A stretch of 64,000 bases of DNA from Micromonosporaceae bacterium KJ-029 (GTDB taxonomy: Bacteria > Actinomycetota > Actinomycetes > Mycobacteriales > Micromonosporaceae): the NCBI GenBank assembly GCA_005402585.1, contig BIFP01000035.1, positions 186,001 to 250,000 on the forward strand, read 5' to 3'. Position numbers and translations under genes: made by a program. The first letter of the stretch is position 1, and every line of letters begins with the position of its first letter. The notes under the pieces are model-generated. The model saw only the letters and a program-made list of their open reading frames with translations, had not been told where the DNA came from and made no database searches. This document shows positions 19,785 to 27,970 of the stretch, piece after piece.

Positions 19785-21185
19785 ATGATGCCGCGCATGC
19801 CAGTGCACCGTCGTACCGTGCTCGGCGCCGGCCTGGCGGCCGTCGCCGCCGCCGTCACCGGCTGCCGCGATCAGGTCCAGCCCTCCGCGGCAGCCTCCCC
19901 CGCCCCGTCCTCGGTCGCGCCGGGGGCGGCGAACGCCGCCGCGCCCGCCGGCGCGTCCGCCACTCCCTCGGCCAGGGCGGTGCTCGGCGCGGCGCCGTCC
20001 CCCTCGGCCAGCGGAACGGCCGTGGCCGGGCAGGCGGGCGTCGACGCGGCATCACCGCTCAGCCGCCGCCTCACCGCCGAACTCACCCGGCACCTCGAAC
20101 CGACTCCGCAGAACCCGAAGCACCCGGGCTACGCCGGCGCGGTGGCGCTCTGCCAGGTCGACGGGAAGGTCGTCGCCCGTTCGGCGGTCGGCAAGGCCCT
20201 GCGGTACGGCGCCGGTCCGGTGCTGTTGCCCGAGTCGAAGCAAGTCGCGATGCGTGCGGACTCGATCTTCGACACCGCGTCGCTGACCAAGGTCTTCACC
20301 GCGATCCTGACCCTGCAACAGATCGACAAGGGCCGGATCGCCCTCGACGCGCCCGTGGTGGACTACCTGCCCGGCTTCGCCGGCCCCGGCAAAGAGAAGA
20401 TCACCGTGGCCATGCTGCTGGCCCACACCAGCGGCCTACCGGTGGGCGCCAAGGTCACCGGCCTACCCGACGACAAGGCACGCCGTGCCGCCGTCCTCGC
20501 CACCCCGCTGATCAAGGGCGCCACGCCGGGCACGGTGTTCCGCTACTCCAGCGTCGGCCTGATGGTCGCCGCCCAACTCGTGGAGAAGGTCACCGGGCAG
20601 CGGCTCGACCAGGCCCTCAAGACCGGCCTCACCGGCCCACTCGGCCTGCGCGACACCGGCTTCAACCCGAAGAAGTGGCTCAGCGCCGCCGACCAGGCCA
20701 GCCGGCTCGTCGCCACCGACGCCCGCTCCTCCCGAGGACTGCTCCGCGGCACCGTCCACGACGACGTCGCCAATCACCTCGGCGGCATCGCCGGACACGC
20801 CGGAATCTTCAGCACCGCCGCCGACCTCACCGTGATCGGCCAACTGCTCCTGGACGGCGGCACCTACCGGGGCACCCGGATCCTCTCTGCAGCCACCACG
20901 AAGAAGATGTTGACCAACGTCAACGCCGGCCGGCCCGCCGTCGACCCCGAGCGCCCCAACCGAACCTCCGCCCACGGGCTGGGCGTCGTGCTCAACCAGC
21001 CCTGGTTCATGGGCAAACTCGCCACCAGCCGGGCCTTCGGGCACACCGGTTTCACCGGTACCTCGCTGCTGGTGCACCCCGGCCGCCGGATGGTGCTGGT
21101 CCTGCTGACCAACCGCGCCCACCCCAACTGGAGCTGGGCCAACCCGGATCCGGTCCGGGTCGCCGTCGCCAACCTTTGCGCCTGA
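19785..21185 (+). CDS. Exported lipoprotein serine hydrolase (beta-lactamase fold)
   Basis: A 466-aa enzyme of the class C beta-lactamase/D,D-peptidase family. It has a twin-arginine-like signal (HRRTVLGAG) ending in a lipobox (VTGC), then a long Ala/Pro/Ser linker (about 30-85) and the catalytic domain. Motifs: SLTK (S166, K169), Y254-S-S in place of YxN, and H420-T-G. It should be anchored on the outer face of the membrane and act on peptidoglycan-like or ester substrates. It is convergent with the MarR-linked fragment to its right. Alternative start ATG 19797 would also keep the signal. Confidence 0.88.
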   Translation: MMPRMPVHRRTVLGAGLAAVAAAVTGCRDQVQPSAAASPAPSSVAPGAANAAAPAGASATPSARAVLGAAPSPSASGTAVAGQAGVDAASPLSRRLTAELTRHLEPTPQNPKHPGYAGAVALCQVDGKVVARSAVGKALRYGAGPVLLPESKQVAMRADSIFDTASLTKVFTAILTLQQIDKGRIALDAPVVDYLPGFAGPGKEKITVAMLLAHTSGLPVGAKVTGLPDDKARRAAVLATPLIKGATPGTVFRYSSVGLMVAAQLVEKVTGQRLDQALKTGLTGPLGLRDTGFNPKKWLSAADQASRLVATDARSSRGLLRGTVHDDVANHLGGIAGHAGIFSTAADLTVIGQLLLDGGTYRGTRILSAATTKKMLTNVNAGRPAVDPERPNRTSAHGLGVVLNQPWFMGKLATSRAFGHTGFTGTSLLVHPGRRMVLVLLTNRAHPNWSWANPDPVRVAVANLCA

Positions 21186-21380
21186 GCGGCGGCATGCGAT
21201 GGTCAGCTCGCACCCGGTGCGGAGGACCTTCTCGATCAGGCTCTCCTCCCACACCTCGCGCAACTCCGCCGTGAGGGCGTCGATCTCGTACGGCGAATCA
21301 GGGAACTGCTCGTAACGGGCGCGGACGAGATCACGCATCCAGGCTTCCGGCTCCACGCGGGGCGAGTGCGACGGGTTCAT
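21183..21380 (-). CDS. Short unknown gene or 5' remnant, coupled to MarR
   Basis: The ATG overlaps the MarR stop (ATGA), which implies real translation. The first ~65 residues (WMRDLVRARYEQFPDSPYEI, then an alpha-helical Glu/Leu-rich part) look like protein. After about 21183 the frame continues only as the antisense of the serine hydrolase, with no early stop until 20463. So either the protein is long and overlaps the convergent gene, or this is a gene whose 3' part was lost. I place the end at the convergent stop codon as the limit of convincing sequence. Confidence 0.4.
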
Positions 21381-21895
21381 CGGCCGGCGTCCGGGGTCGG
21401 GTCGGCGGGAGGCGGAGTGCGCGAGGGGCCGAGCGCGTCCCGAGTGGCGAGAGCCTCCCGGAGGGCCCGGGTGCCGCGTGCGAGCGCGGTCAGGTCGCCG
21501 GGGGCCAGGAGCGTGAGTAGCGCGTCGGACTCGTCCCGCAGGCCTACGAGAGCCTCGTACAGCTGAGCGGCCCGGCCGGTCGCGGTGAGGTGCTTGACGC
21601 GCCGGTCCGTGCCCGACTCGTCGCGCCTGAGGTAGCCGAGCGTCACGAGCTTGTCGACGCTCGCGGACACCGTCGGCGCCGTGACGTGCAGGTAGCCGGC
21701 CAGTTCGTGCCCCGTTGTCGCAATTCCGGTGGCCACCAGCAGGACCACCTTCAGTTGATGCAGTGTCAGGTCGAGATCCAGGAACGACCCCAACCGCCCA
21801 CCGACCAGCGCCTGCGCCAGGGCGCGCCGGTCGGCCACGATCTGCGCCGCCAGGTCGGCGGGGTTCTCGGACTCCGGGGCAGCAACATCATCCAC
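21377..21895 (-). CDS. MarR-family transcriptional regulator
   Basis: A 172-aa winged-helix regulator. The core is LTLHQLKVVLLVATGIATTG, HELAGYLHVTAPTVSASVDK (recognition helix) and the wing GYLRRDESGTDRRVKHLTAT. Such proteins repress until a ligand binds. It is divergent from a cation/proton antiporter gene, with a perfect CTAAC-A-GTTAG palindrome in the 62-bp gap, so it probably represses the antiporter and itself. The signal may be a drug-like or ionic stress, which the sequence does not show. Confidence 0.92.
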   Translation of the reverse strand: MDDVAAPESENPADLAAQIVADRRALAQALVGGRLGSFLDLDLTLHQLKVVLLVATGIATTGHELAGYLHVTAPTVSASVDKLVTLGYLRRDESGTDRRVKHLTATGRAAQLYEALVGLRDESDALLTLLAPGDLTALARGTRALREALATRDALGPSRTPPPADPTPDAGR

Positions 21896-21914
21896 GCCAT
21901 TACTGTAGCATCGA

Positions 21915-21925
21915 CTAACAGTTAG
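21915..21925. promoter_or_regulatory. Probable MarR operator
   Basis: CTAACAGTTAG is a perfect inverted repeat about the central A, in the gap between the divergent MarR and antiporter genes. A further half-site (CTAAC) follows at 21932-21936, on the antiporter side. Confidence 0.6.
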
Positions 21926-21957
21926 ACTGGACCTAACGAATTATCTGAAGGGGTCCG

Positions 21958-23196
21958 ATGGGCGAAACGATCATGATGCTCGGCCTGTTGCTCGTGGTGG
22001 CGACCTTCTTCGGACGCGCCGCCCGACTGATCGGGCTGCCGAGCGTGCCGGTGTACATCCTCACCGGGCTCGCGGCCAGCGCCGTGGCCCAGTTCCTGCC
22101 CCTGCACCTGGCCTACGAGGACATCCACGTCCTCGCCGTGATCGGCCTCGTCCTGCTCCTCTTCCATCTGGGGCTGGAGTTCGACACCGCCGCGTTCGCC
22201 AAGAACGCCGGCAGACTCATCGCTGCGGGGGTCATCTACATCGCCCTCAACGTCGGGGCGGGCCTACTGCTCGGCTTCGCCCTCGGCTGGGGCGGCTCCG
22301 AAGCCCTCGTGGTGGCCGGCATCACCGGAATCTCGTCGTCGGCGATCGTCACCAAACTCATGTTCGACCTGAAGAAGCTGGCCCGCCCGGAGGCGCCGCT
22401 CATCCTCGGGATCATCGTGATCGAGGATGTGTTCCTCGCCGTCTATCTCGCCGTCCTCAACGTGGTGGTCAACCCCGCCGGTGGCCTGTGGGCCTCCGTG
22501 ATCCGCTTCGCGGTCTCGGTCGGGTTCCTGATCCTGCTGTTCGTGCTCGCCCGCCGGGGCAGCAAGATCGTCAGCCGTATCGTCAACGAGAAGAGCGCCG
22601 AGCTGTTCGTCGTCGGTCTCGTCGGGGTCACCCTCTTCATCGCGGGGATGGCCGAGGAGGTCGGTGTATCCGACGCGATCGGCGCGTTCATGGTCGGACT
22701 CATCGTCGCCGGCACCAACGCCAAGCACAAAGCCGAGGCGACCGTCGCCCCGCTCCGGGACACCTTCGCCGCCGTGTTCTTCGTCGGGTTCGGCCTCACC
22801 CTCGACCCGGCCACCTTCGGCGGCGTACTCGTTCCGGTGCTGATCGCCGTGGCCGTGTCCATCGCCGTCAACCTGATCGCCGGCGTGATCGCCGCCCAAC
22901 TGCAGGGCATGCGCCCGCTGACCGGGGTCGAGATCGGGCTGACCCTGCTCAGCCGTGGTGAGTTCGCCCTCATCGTCGCCACCATCGCCGCGGCCGCCGG
23001 CCTGGACGAACGGATCATGCCGTTCGCCGGCCTCTACGTCCTGATCCTCGCGGTTCTCGGCCCGCTCCTGGTCACCTACACGCCGCGGCTCTGGAACCGC
23101 TCCGCGCGTCCGTCGCCCGAGCACGTCACGCCGGCCGCGCGGGAGCTACCGCTCCCCCGCCGGCCGGAGTCAGTCCACAGCCACGCGGGCGAGTGA
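21958..23196 (+). CDS. CPA2-type cation:proton antiporter
   Basis: A 412-aa integral membrane protein with about 12 helices, of the KefB/Na+:H+ exchanger (CPA2) family. Family features: FHLGLEFD in the early helices, GITGISSSAIVTK, then SRGEFALIVATIA near the end. There is no RCK/TrkA nucleotide-binding domain at the C-terminus, unlike KefB. It should exchange Na+ or K+ for protons across the plasma membrane. The ATG has AAGGGG upstream. Divergent from MarR and probably under its control. Confidence 0.9.
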   Translation: MGETIMMLGLLLVVATFFGRAARLIGLPSVPVYILTGLAASAVAQFLPLHLAYEDIHVLAVIGLVLLLFHLGLEFDTAAFAKNAGRLIAAGVIYIALNVGAGLLLGFALGWGGSEALVVAGITGISSSAIVTKLMFDLKKLARPEAPLILGIIVIEDVFLAVYLAVLNVVVNPAGGLWASVIRFAVSVGFLILLFVLARRGSKIVSRIVNEKSAELFVVGLVGVTLFIAGMAEEVGVSDAIGAFMVGLIVAGTNAKHKAEATVAPLRDTFAAVFFVGFGLTLDPATFGGVLVPVLIAVAVSIAVNLIAGVIAAQLQGMRPLTGVEIGLTLLSRGEFALIVATIAAAAGLDERIMPFAGLYVLILAVLGPLLVTYTPRLWNRSARPSPEHVTPAARELPLPRRPESVHSHAGE

Positions 23197-23221
23197 GCAC
23201 CGGGCCCACCACATCGCGCAG

Positions 23222-23260
23222 GCCGGCCAGTCGAGCGGCGGTGCCGGACGACTGGCCGGC
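23222..23260. terminator. Bidirectional terminator hairpin
   Basis: A perfect 12-bp stem (GCCGGCCAGTCG / CGACTGGCCGGC) with a 15-nt loop lies between the convergent antiporter and MocR-type genes. Confidence 0.65.
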
Positions 23261-24663
23261 TACGACCCCGTCCCGGATCGCACGGCGCGACCGAGGCGGC
23301 GGACGGCCTCGTCCATGAGGTCGGGCGGGGTTACGGCGTAGGTCAGCCGGAGGTACGGCGCCGGAGGCTCGGCCGGATACCAGGGACGGCCGGGAAAAAC
23401 GATGACGCCCTCGGCGGCAGCCGCGGCGGCAAGCGCGACGTCGTCGGTGCCGTCGGGCAGGCGGGCCCACAGGTGCAGGCCGCCGCGCGGGACGGCCGCT
23501 GGGGCGAGTCCTGGCAGGTGCCGGTGCAGGGCGGCCAGCAGCGCCGCACGCCGTGTCCGCAGCGAGGTGCGCAGGGCGCGGCGGTGCCGTGCCCAGGCCG
23601 GGGCGGTGACGAACTCCAGGGTGGCCTGCTGCAACGGGCCGGCGACGAAGAAGTCGTCGAGCAACCGGGCCGTGCGCAGCCGGGCACCGGCCGGGCCGCG
23701 GGCACCGATCGCGGCGACCCGCAGACCGGGAGCGGCGGACTTGGTCAGGGAACGCAGGTAGATCACGTGCCCGTCAGGGTCGTCGGCGGCCAGCGGCGGC
23801 GGGGCCTCTCCGTCGATGGCGAGGTCGCGCGCGTAGTCGTCCTCGATCAGGAACGCGCCTGCGTCGCGGACGGCCTCGGCGACGCCGGCACGGCGGTGAG
23901 CGGCCAGGGTCGCGCCGGTCGGGTTGGCGTAGAGCGGCTGGCAGTAGAACAGTCGCGCGCCGGTACGGGCAAAGGCGGCGGCGAGTTGGTCCGGTAGTAC
24001 GCCGTCGGCGTCGGCGGGCACCGGTACCACCCGCAACCCAGCCGCCCGGGCCGTCGCCAGCGCTCCCAGGTAGGTCGGGGACTCGACCAGCAGGGTGTCG
24101 CCGGGTGCGGCGAGCGCTCGTAACGCGGACGACAGAGCCGCCTGCCCACCCGGGCAGATCACCATGTCGTCGGCGCGCAACTGTCCGCCGGCCGCACGGG
24201 CGAACCACGCGCGCAGGTCCTCACGTCCCTCGGCCGGTCCGCGCAGCCAGGCGGCGGGCTGCCGGGCAGCGCGGGCGAGTGCGGCGCCGAGCACCGCGGC
24301 CGGCTGCAGATCGGCGTCCAGGTAGCCGCCGGACAGCGGGATCGCTCCCGGTCGCGGTAGCGCCAGTAACGCCTGCATCTCGTCCTCGCCCGGCCTGCGG
24401 GCGCCGAGCGCCACCGTCTGCCACGACAGGTCTGGTGCGCGGCGCTCGCTCGGCGGGGCGGCCACGAAGGTACCTCTCCCCGATCGCGTCTCGATCAGCC
24501 CTTCCGCCACCAACTGCCGGATCGCCTCGGCGACGGTCACCGGTGAGGCCTGGTGCCGGGCGGTCAGCTCGCGCACCGAGGGCAGCCGTGTGCCGGGGTC
24601 CGCGGCGGCCACCAGCCGCCGCAGATCTTGGACAACGCGGTCGGCTGCGTTACCGTTATTCAT
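23260..24663 (-). CDS. MocR/PdxR-type GntR regulator with aminotransferase domain
   Basis: A 467-aa fusion of an N-terminal GntR winged helix (LPSVRELTARHQASPVTVAE) and a fold-type I aminotransferase-like domain. The PLP lysine is in YLRSLTKSAAPGLRV, and LIEDDYARDL carries the cofactor Asp. Family members use PLP or an amino-acid adduct as effector and usually control a divergent gene. Here the divergent gene is an EamA exporter and the two start codons overlap by 2 bp; inverted GTTACCGTT/AACGGTAAC repeats lie across both starts. Control of an exporter of an amino acid, vitamer or antimetabolite is inference. Confidence 0.93.
   Translation of the reverse strand: MNNGNAADRVVQDLRRLVAAADPGTRLPSVRELTARHQASPVTVAEAIRQLVAEGLIETRSGRGTFVAAPPSERRAPDLSWQTVALGARRPGEDEMQALLALPRPGAIPLSGGYLDADLQPAAVLGAALARAARQPAAWLRGPAEGREDLRAWFARAAGGQLRADDMVICPGGQAALSSALRALAAPGDTLLVESPTYLGALATARAAGLRVVPVPADADGVLPDQLAAAFARTGARLFYCQPLYANPTGATLAAHRRAGVAEAVRDAGAFLIEDDYARDLAIDGEAPPPLAADDPDGHVIYLRSLTKSAAPGLRVAAIGARGPAGARLRTARLLDDFFVAGPLQQATLEFVTAPAWARHRRALRTSLRTRRAALLAALHRHLPGLAPAAVPRGGLHLWARLPDGTDDVALAAAAAAEGVIVFPGRPWYPAEPPAPYLRLTYAVTPPDLMDEAVRRLGRAVRSGTGS
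24628..24656 (+). promoter_or_regulatory. Leaderless promoter of the EamA gene
   Basis: TTGGAC (24628-24633), a 17-nt spacer and TACCGT (24651-24656) match -35 and -10 hexamers. The ATG begins 5 nt later, with no ribosome site, so the transcript should be leaderless. The -10 lies inside the left half of the inverted repeat. Confidence 0.6.
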
Positions 24664-24702
24664 GAAGGATCACAGTAGCGCTACTGCCAGCACAACGGTA
24701 AC
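24649..24702. promoter_or_regulatory. Operator-like inverted repeats over the divergent start codons
   Basis: GTTACCGTT (24649-24657) and its exact reverse complement AACGGTAAC (24694-24702) flank a perfect 14-bp palindrome CAGTAGCGCTACTG (24673-24686). The array covers both start codons and the predicted EamA -10, fitting repression by the MocR-type protein. Confidence 0.65.
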
Positions 24703-25711
24703 AGCGGATCGGGCCATCGGTTTCACCCTCGGCGCGCTGGGCGTGCTCGCCTTCAGCATGTCACTGCCCGCCACCCGCGTCGCCGTTCAGCAACTCGACC
24801 CGTGGTTCGTGGCCTTCGGCCGGGCCGTCGGGGCGGCGCTACTGGCCTGGGCGTACCTCCGGTTCACCAACGCCCCGCGGCCCGCCCGAAGCCAGTGGCG
24901 GCGGCTGTCGATCGTCGCCCTCGGCGTCGTCGTCGGCTTCCCGCTGTTCACCTCGCTGGCACTGACCACCCAGACCTCCGCACACGGCGCGGTCGTCATC
25001 ACCGTGCTGCCGGCCATGACGGCCGTGTTCGCGGTCCTGCGAGCCGGCGAACGCCCACCGCCGCTGTTCTGGATCGCCAGCCTCGGCGGGCTGGTGGCGG
25101 TGCTCGCCTTCCTGGTCACCAGCGGAGCGGTGCGTGGTGCGCTGTCGGCCGCCGACCTGTTCCTGCTCGCGGCGGTCGTCCTGTGTGGGCTGGGCTACGC
25201 CGAGGGTGGCGTGCTCGCCCGGGAACTGGGCGGGGCTCGGACGATCTGCTGGGCGCTGCTGCTCTCGCTGCCCGTCACCCTGCTCATCACGTTCGTCGCC
25301 GCCTCGGCCCATCCGCCGCGCGCCGACGCCTCGGCCTGGTCGGCGTTCGGCTACCTCACCGCGATCTCCATGTTCCTGGGCTTCTTCGCCTGGTACGCCG
25401 GCCTGGCCCGAGGCGGCATCGCCCGCGTCGGCCAGATCCAGCTCACCCAACCGGTACTCACCCTGCTCTGGTCCGCGCTCCTGCTCGCGGAGGCGATCAC
25501 CCCTGCCTCGATCGGGGCGGCACTGGCCGTGCTGGCCTGCGTCGTACTGACCCAGCGCACCCGAAGCGGACGGGCACCCGGCAACGATGTCACCGCTGGC
25601 GCGGCGACGATCCGGGCTCAGTCGTGTTCGGGTGCGCCGGTCACCTGGTGCTCCGCCGCGTGCATCACCTCGGCCACCAGGCGCCGCACGTGCCCACCCC
25701 GGGCCCGGTAG
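24662..25711 (+). CDS. EamA/DMT-superfamily transporter
   Basis: A 349-aa membrane protein with ten predicted helices in two EamA repeats (first helix FTLGALGVLAFSMSLPATR; second repeat from about residue 165). Such proteins export amino acids, metabolites or drugs. ATG 24662 is the only plausible start and overlaps the divergent MocR start. The last ~32 residues (Cys/Arg-rich) overlap the 3' end of the convergent ArsR gene by 94 nt; the helical core ends before this, so the tail may be a frameshift product or a run-on end. Confidence 0.88.
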   Translation: MKDHSSATASTTVTADRAIGFTLGALGVLAFSMSLPATRVAVQQLDPWFVAFGRAVGAALLAWAYLRFTNAPRPARSQWRRLSIVALGVVVGFPLFTSLALTTQTSAHGAVVITVLPAMTAVFAVLRAGERPPPLFWIASLGGLVAVLAFLVTSGAVRGALSAADLFLLAAVVLCGLGYAEGGVLARELGGARTICWALLLSLPVTLLITFVAASAHPPRADASAWSAFGYLTAISMFLGFFAWYAGLARGGIARVGQIQLTQPVLTLLWSALLLAEAITPASIGAALAVLACVVLTQRTRSGRAPGNDVTAGAATIRAQSCSGAPVTWCSAACITSATRRRTCPPRAR

Positions 25712-25977
25712 AGCGCCCGGCGACCGTCCCGGCGTACGGTCACCAGCCCGGCCAGGCGAAGCTTGCCCAGATGCTGCGACACCGCCGGCCGGGCCGTCCC
25801 GACCGCCGCGACGAGCGCCGAAACGTCGTGCTCGCCCTCGCTGAGCAGCCACATCAGCCGCAGCCGGGTGCCGTCGGCCAGCATCCGAAGCATCTCGACC
25901 GCCGCCTCCACCTCCGGCCCGCCAGGTAGCCGTTCTTGCAGGTCACTGGCACCTGCAACGTTGTCGCGTGCGTACAT
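25618..25977 (-). CDS. ArsR/SmtB-family metal-responsive repressor
   Basis: A 119-aa winged-helix repressor (LRMLADGTRLRLMWLLSEGE; recognition region ARPAVSQHLGKLRLAGLV; wing RRDGRRALYRA). The C-terminal helix holds three His (GGHVRRLVAEVMHAAEH) in the place of the alpha-5 metal site of zinc/cobalt sensors. Divergent from a CDF efflux gene that it probably represses until metal binds. ATG 25977 is chosen because a TAATAT -10 hexamer lies 6 nt upstream, giving a leaderless mRNA; a GTG two codons earlier is possible. Confidence 0.9.
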   Translation of the reverse strand: MYARDNVAGASDLQERLPGGPEVEAAVEMLRMLADGTRLRLMWLLSEGEHDVSALVAAVGTARPAVSQHLGKLRLAGLVTVRRDGRRALYRARGGHVRRLVAEVMHAAEHQVTGAPEHD

Positions 25978-25983
25978 GAGCAC

Positions 25984-25989
25984 ATATTA
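25984..25989 (-). promoter_or_regulatory. -10 element of the ArsR gene (leaderless)
   Basis: On the minus strand TAATAT lies 6 nt before the ATG, in one of the most AT-rich spots of this region. The local AT-rich stretch is also where an ArsR dimer would be expected to bind. Confidence 0.5.
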
Positions 25990-26037
25990 TCTCCGTCGCC
26001 ATGCAGCGGCGCTCGCGTCGACACCGAGGGGGAACCA

Positions 26038-27138
26038 GTGAGCCACGGTCACGGTCACGACGGTGGACACGAGCACGGTGGCCACGCCGGTGGACGGTTC
26101 ACCGCCTGGTGGCATCGGCTCACCCATGTCCTCGTACCGCACTCCCACGACTCCCGCGCCAAGGTCGACCCTGCCTTGGAAACCTCCCGCGAGGGCCTGC
26201 GCGCGCTGTGGATCTCACTGGTCGGTCTCGGAATCACCGCCGCCGCCCAGGCGGTCATCGTGGTGTTCTCCGGCTCGGTCGCCCTGCTCGGCGACACTCT
26301 GCACAACGTGACCGACGCGCTGACCGCCGTACCCCTGGCCATCGCCTTCCTCCTCGGGAGGAAGGCCGCCACCCGCACCTACACCTACGGCTTCGGACGA
26401 GCCGAGGACATCGCCGGCATCGTCATCGTCGCGGCCATCGCCGCCTCCGCCGTCGCCGCCGCCTGGACCGCCATCGACCGACTCCTCCACCCCACCGAGA
26501 TGACCCACATCCCCTGGGTGGCCGGCGCCGGACTCGTCGGCTTCATCGGCAACGAACTCGTCGCCCGGTACCGCATTCGGGTCGGCCGCCGGATCGGCTC
26601 CGCCGCCCTCGTCGCCGACGGCCTGCACGCCCGCACCGACGGCTACACCTCCCTCGCCGTCGTCGCCGCCGCGGGCGGCGCCGCCCTCGGCTGGACCTGG
26701 GCCGACCCCGCCGTCGGCCTCGCCATCGCCGTCGCCATCACCTTCGTCCTCAAGGACGCCGCCCGCGAGGTGTACCGACGGCTCATGGACGCCGTCGACC
26801 CCGCCCTGGTCGACCAGGCCGAGAACACCCTGCGTGACATCGACGGCGTCCGCGACGTCACCGCGGTACGGCTGCGCTGGATCGGCCACCGCCTGCACGC
26901 CGAAGCCGACCTCGTCGTCGACGCCGACCTCAGCCTCGTCGCCGCGCACGAGATCGCCGCCGACGCCGAACACCAGCTCACCCACACCGTCGCCCGCCTG
27001 ACCAGCGCGACCGTGCACACCGACCCGCACAGCCACCCCGGCCCGCACCATCACACCGACCTGTCGCACCGCCGCCGCAACCACCTCCCCCGCCCGAATA
27101 CCGGCCGCACCGACCCGGACGCGACCACGACGACCTGA
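26038..27138 (+). CDS. CDF-family metal efflux transporter
   Basis: A 366-aa cation diffusion facilitator of the zinc/cobalt (CzcD-like) type. His-rich ends (HGHGHDGGHEHGGHAGG at the start; HTDPHSHPGPHHHTD near the end) frame six helices. The metal site appears as HNVTD in helix II and HARTD in helix V, and a cytoplasmic ferredoxin-like domain follows. It should export Zn2+ or a related ion in exchange for protons. GTG 26038 follows GAGGGGGA. The divergent ArsR gene supports metal-induced expression. Confidence 0.92.
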   Translation: MSHGHGHDGGHEHGGHAGGRFTAWWHRLTHVLVPHSHDSRAKVDPALETSREGLRALWISLVGLGITAAAQAVIVVFSGSVALLGDTLHNVTDALTAVPLAIAFLLGRKAATRTYTYGFGRAEDIAGIVIVAAIAASAVAAAWTAIDRLLHPTEMTHIPWVAGAGLVGFIGNELVARYRIRVGRRIGSAALVADGLHARTDGYTSLAVVAAAGGAALGWTWADPAVGLAIAVAITFVLKDAAREVYRRLMDAVDPALVDQAENTLRDIDGVRDVTAVRLRWIGHRLHAEADLVVDADLSLVAAHEIAADAEHQLTHTVARLTSATVHTDPHSHPGPHHHTDLSHRRRNHLPRPNTGRTDPDATTTT

Positions 27139-27214
27139 ACAGCTCGCCTCAGCCTGGACACATGCACCGAATAGGATCACCGCGCCGGCACCGAGCAGCA
27201 CGAAACGAGCACCG

Positions 27215-27970
27215 ATGACCGCCCCCACCCAGGTCGCACCAGCGCCGCGGTTGTCGCCGTGGCGGTGGTGGTCGGATTCGGGGTGGTCAGCCTCGCGGCC
27301 GACATGGTGTACGAGGGGGCCCGCTCGATCACCGGGCCGCTTCTGGGGATGCTGGGTGCCTCGGCCCTGGTGGTCGGCCTCGTCACCGGGGCCGGTGAGG
27401 CGATGTCGCTGCTCCTGCGCCTGGTCTTCGGTCCGCTGGCCGACCGCACCACCCGGTACTGGGCGTTGACGCTGGCCGGGTACGCGCTCACTGCGGTGTG
27501 CGTACCGTTGCTGGCCGTCGCGCCCGCGATCGGGGGCGCCGGTCTGGCCGTGGCCTGTACGTTGATCCTGGCCGAACGCGCCGGGAAGGCCATTCGCAGC
27601 CCGGCGAAGTCCGCCCTGCTGGCCCAGGCCGCCGGCGCGGTCGGCCGAGGCCGTGGCTTCGCCGTACACAAGGCCCTCGACCAGGTGGGCGCGTTCGTCG
27701 GCCCGCTGGTGGTCGCTGCGGTGATCGCCGCCACCGGACTGGTCTGGCCCGCCCTCGCCGCGCTCGCCCTTCCCGGCGCCGTGGCCATCGGGCTGCTGCT
27801 CTGGATCCGGGCACGAGTGCCCGATCCGGGCGTCTACGACCGGGACCCGGTCACTGCGGCTCCACAAACGAAGCGCACCAGCTGGCTGGGCGCCGACCTG
27901 CCGGCATCCTTCTTCTGGTTCGCGGGCGCGGCCGGCGCGGCAACCGCCGGGCTGGTCACCTTCGGGTTGT
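27215..27970 (+). pseudogene. Truncated MFS transporter
   Basis: The N-terminal ~60% of a major facilitator protein: six helices (VVVGFGVVSLAADMVYEG ...), the helix II-III loop GPLADRTTRYW and the start of helix VII (ASFFWFAGAAGAATAGLVTF). After about 27967 the frame runs into the antisense of the DedA gene, so the last five or so helices are missing. The start is also doubtful: an ATG at 27215 with a plausible N-terminus is one frame away from the first helix, and the in-frame GTG 27259 begins inside it. Probably a non-functional remnant left by a rearrangement. Confidence 0.75.

Noticed and set aside
26040..27075. His-rich repeats in the CDF protein considered as a tandem DNA repeat
   Set aside because: The His-rich ends are the usual metal-binding tails of the family and do not form regular DNA repeats.
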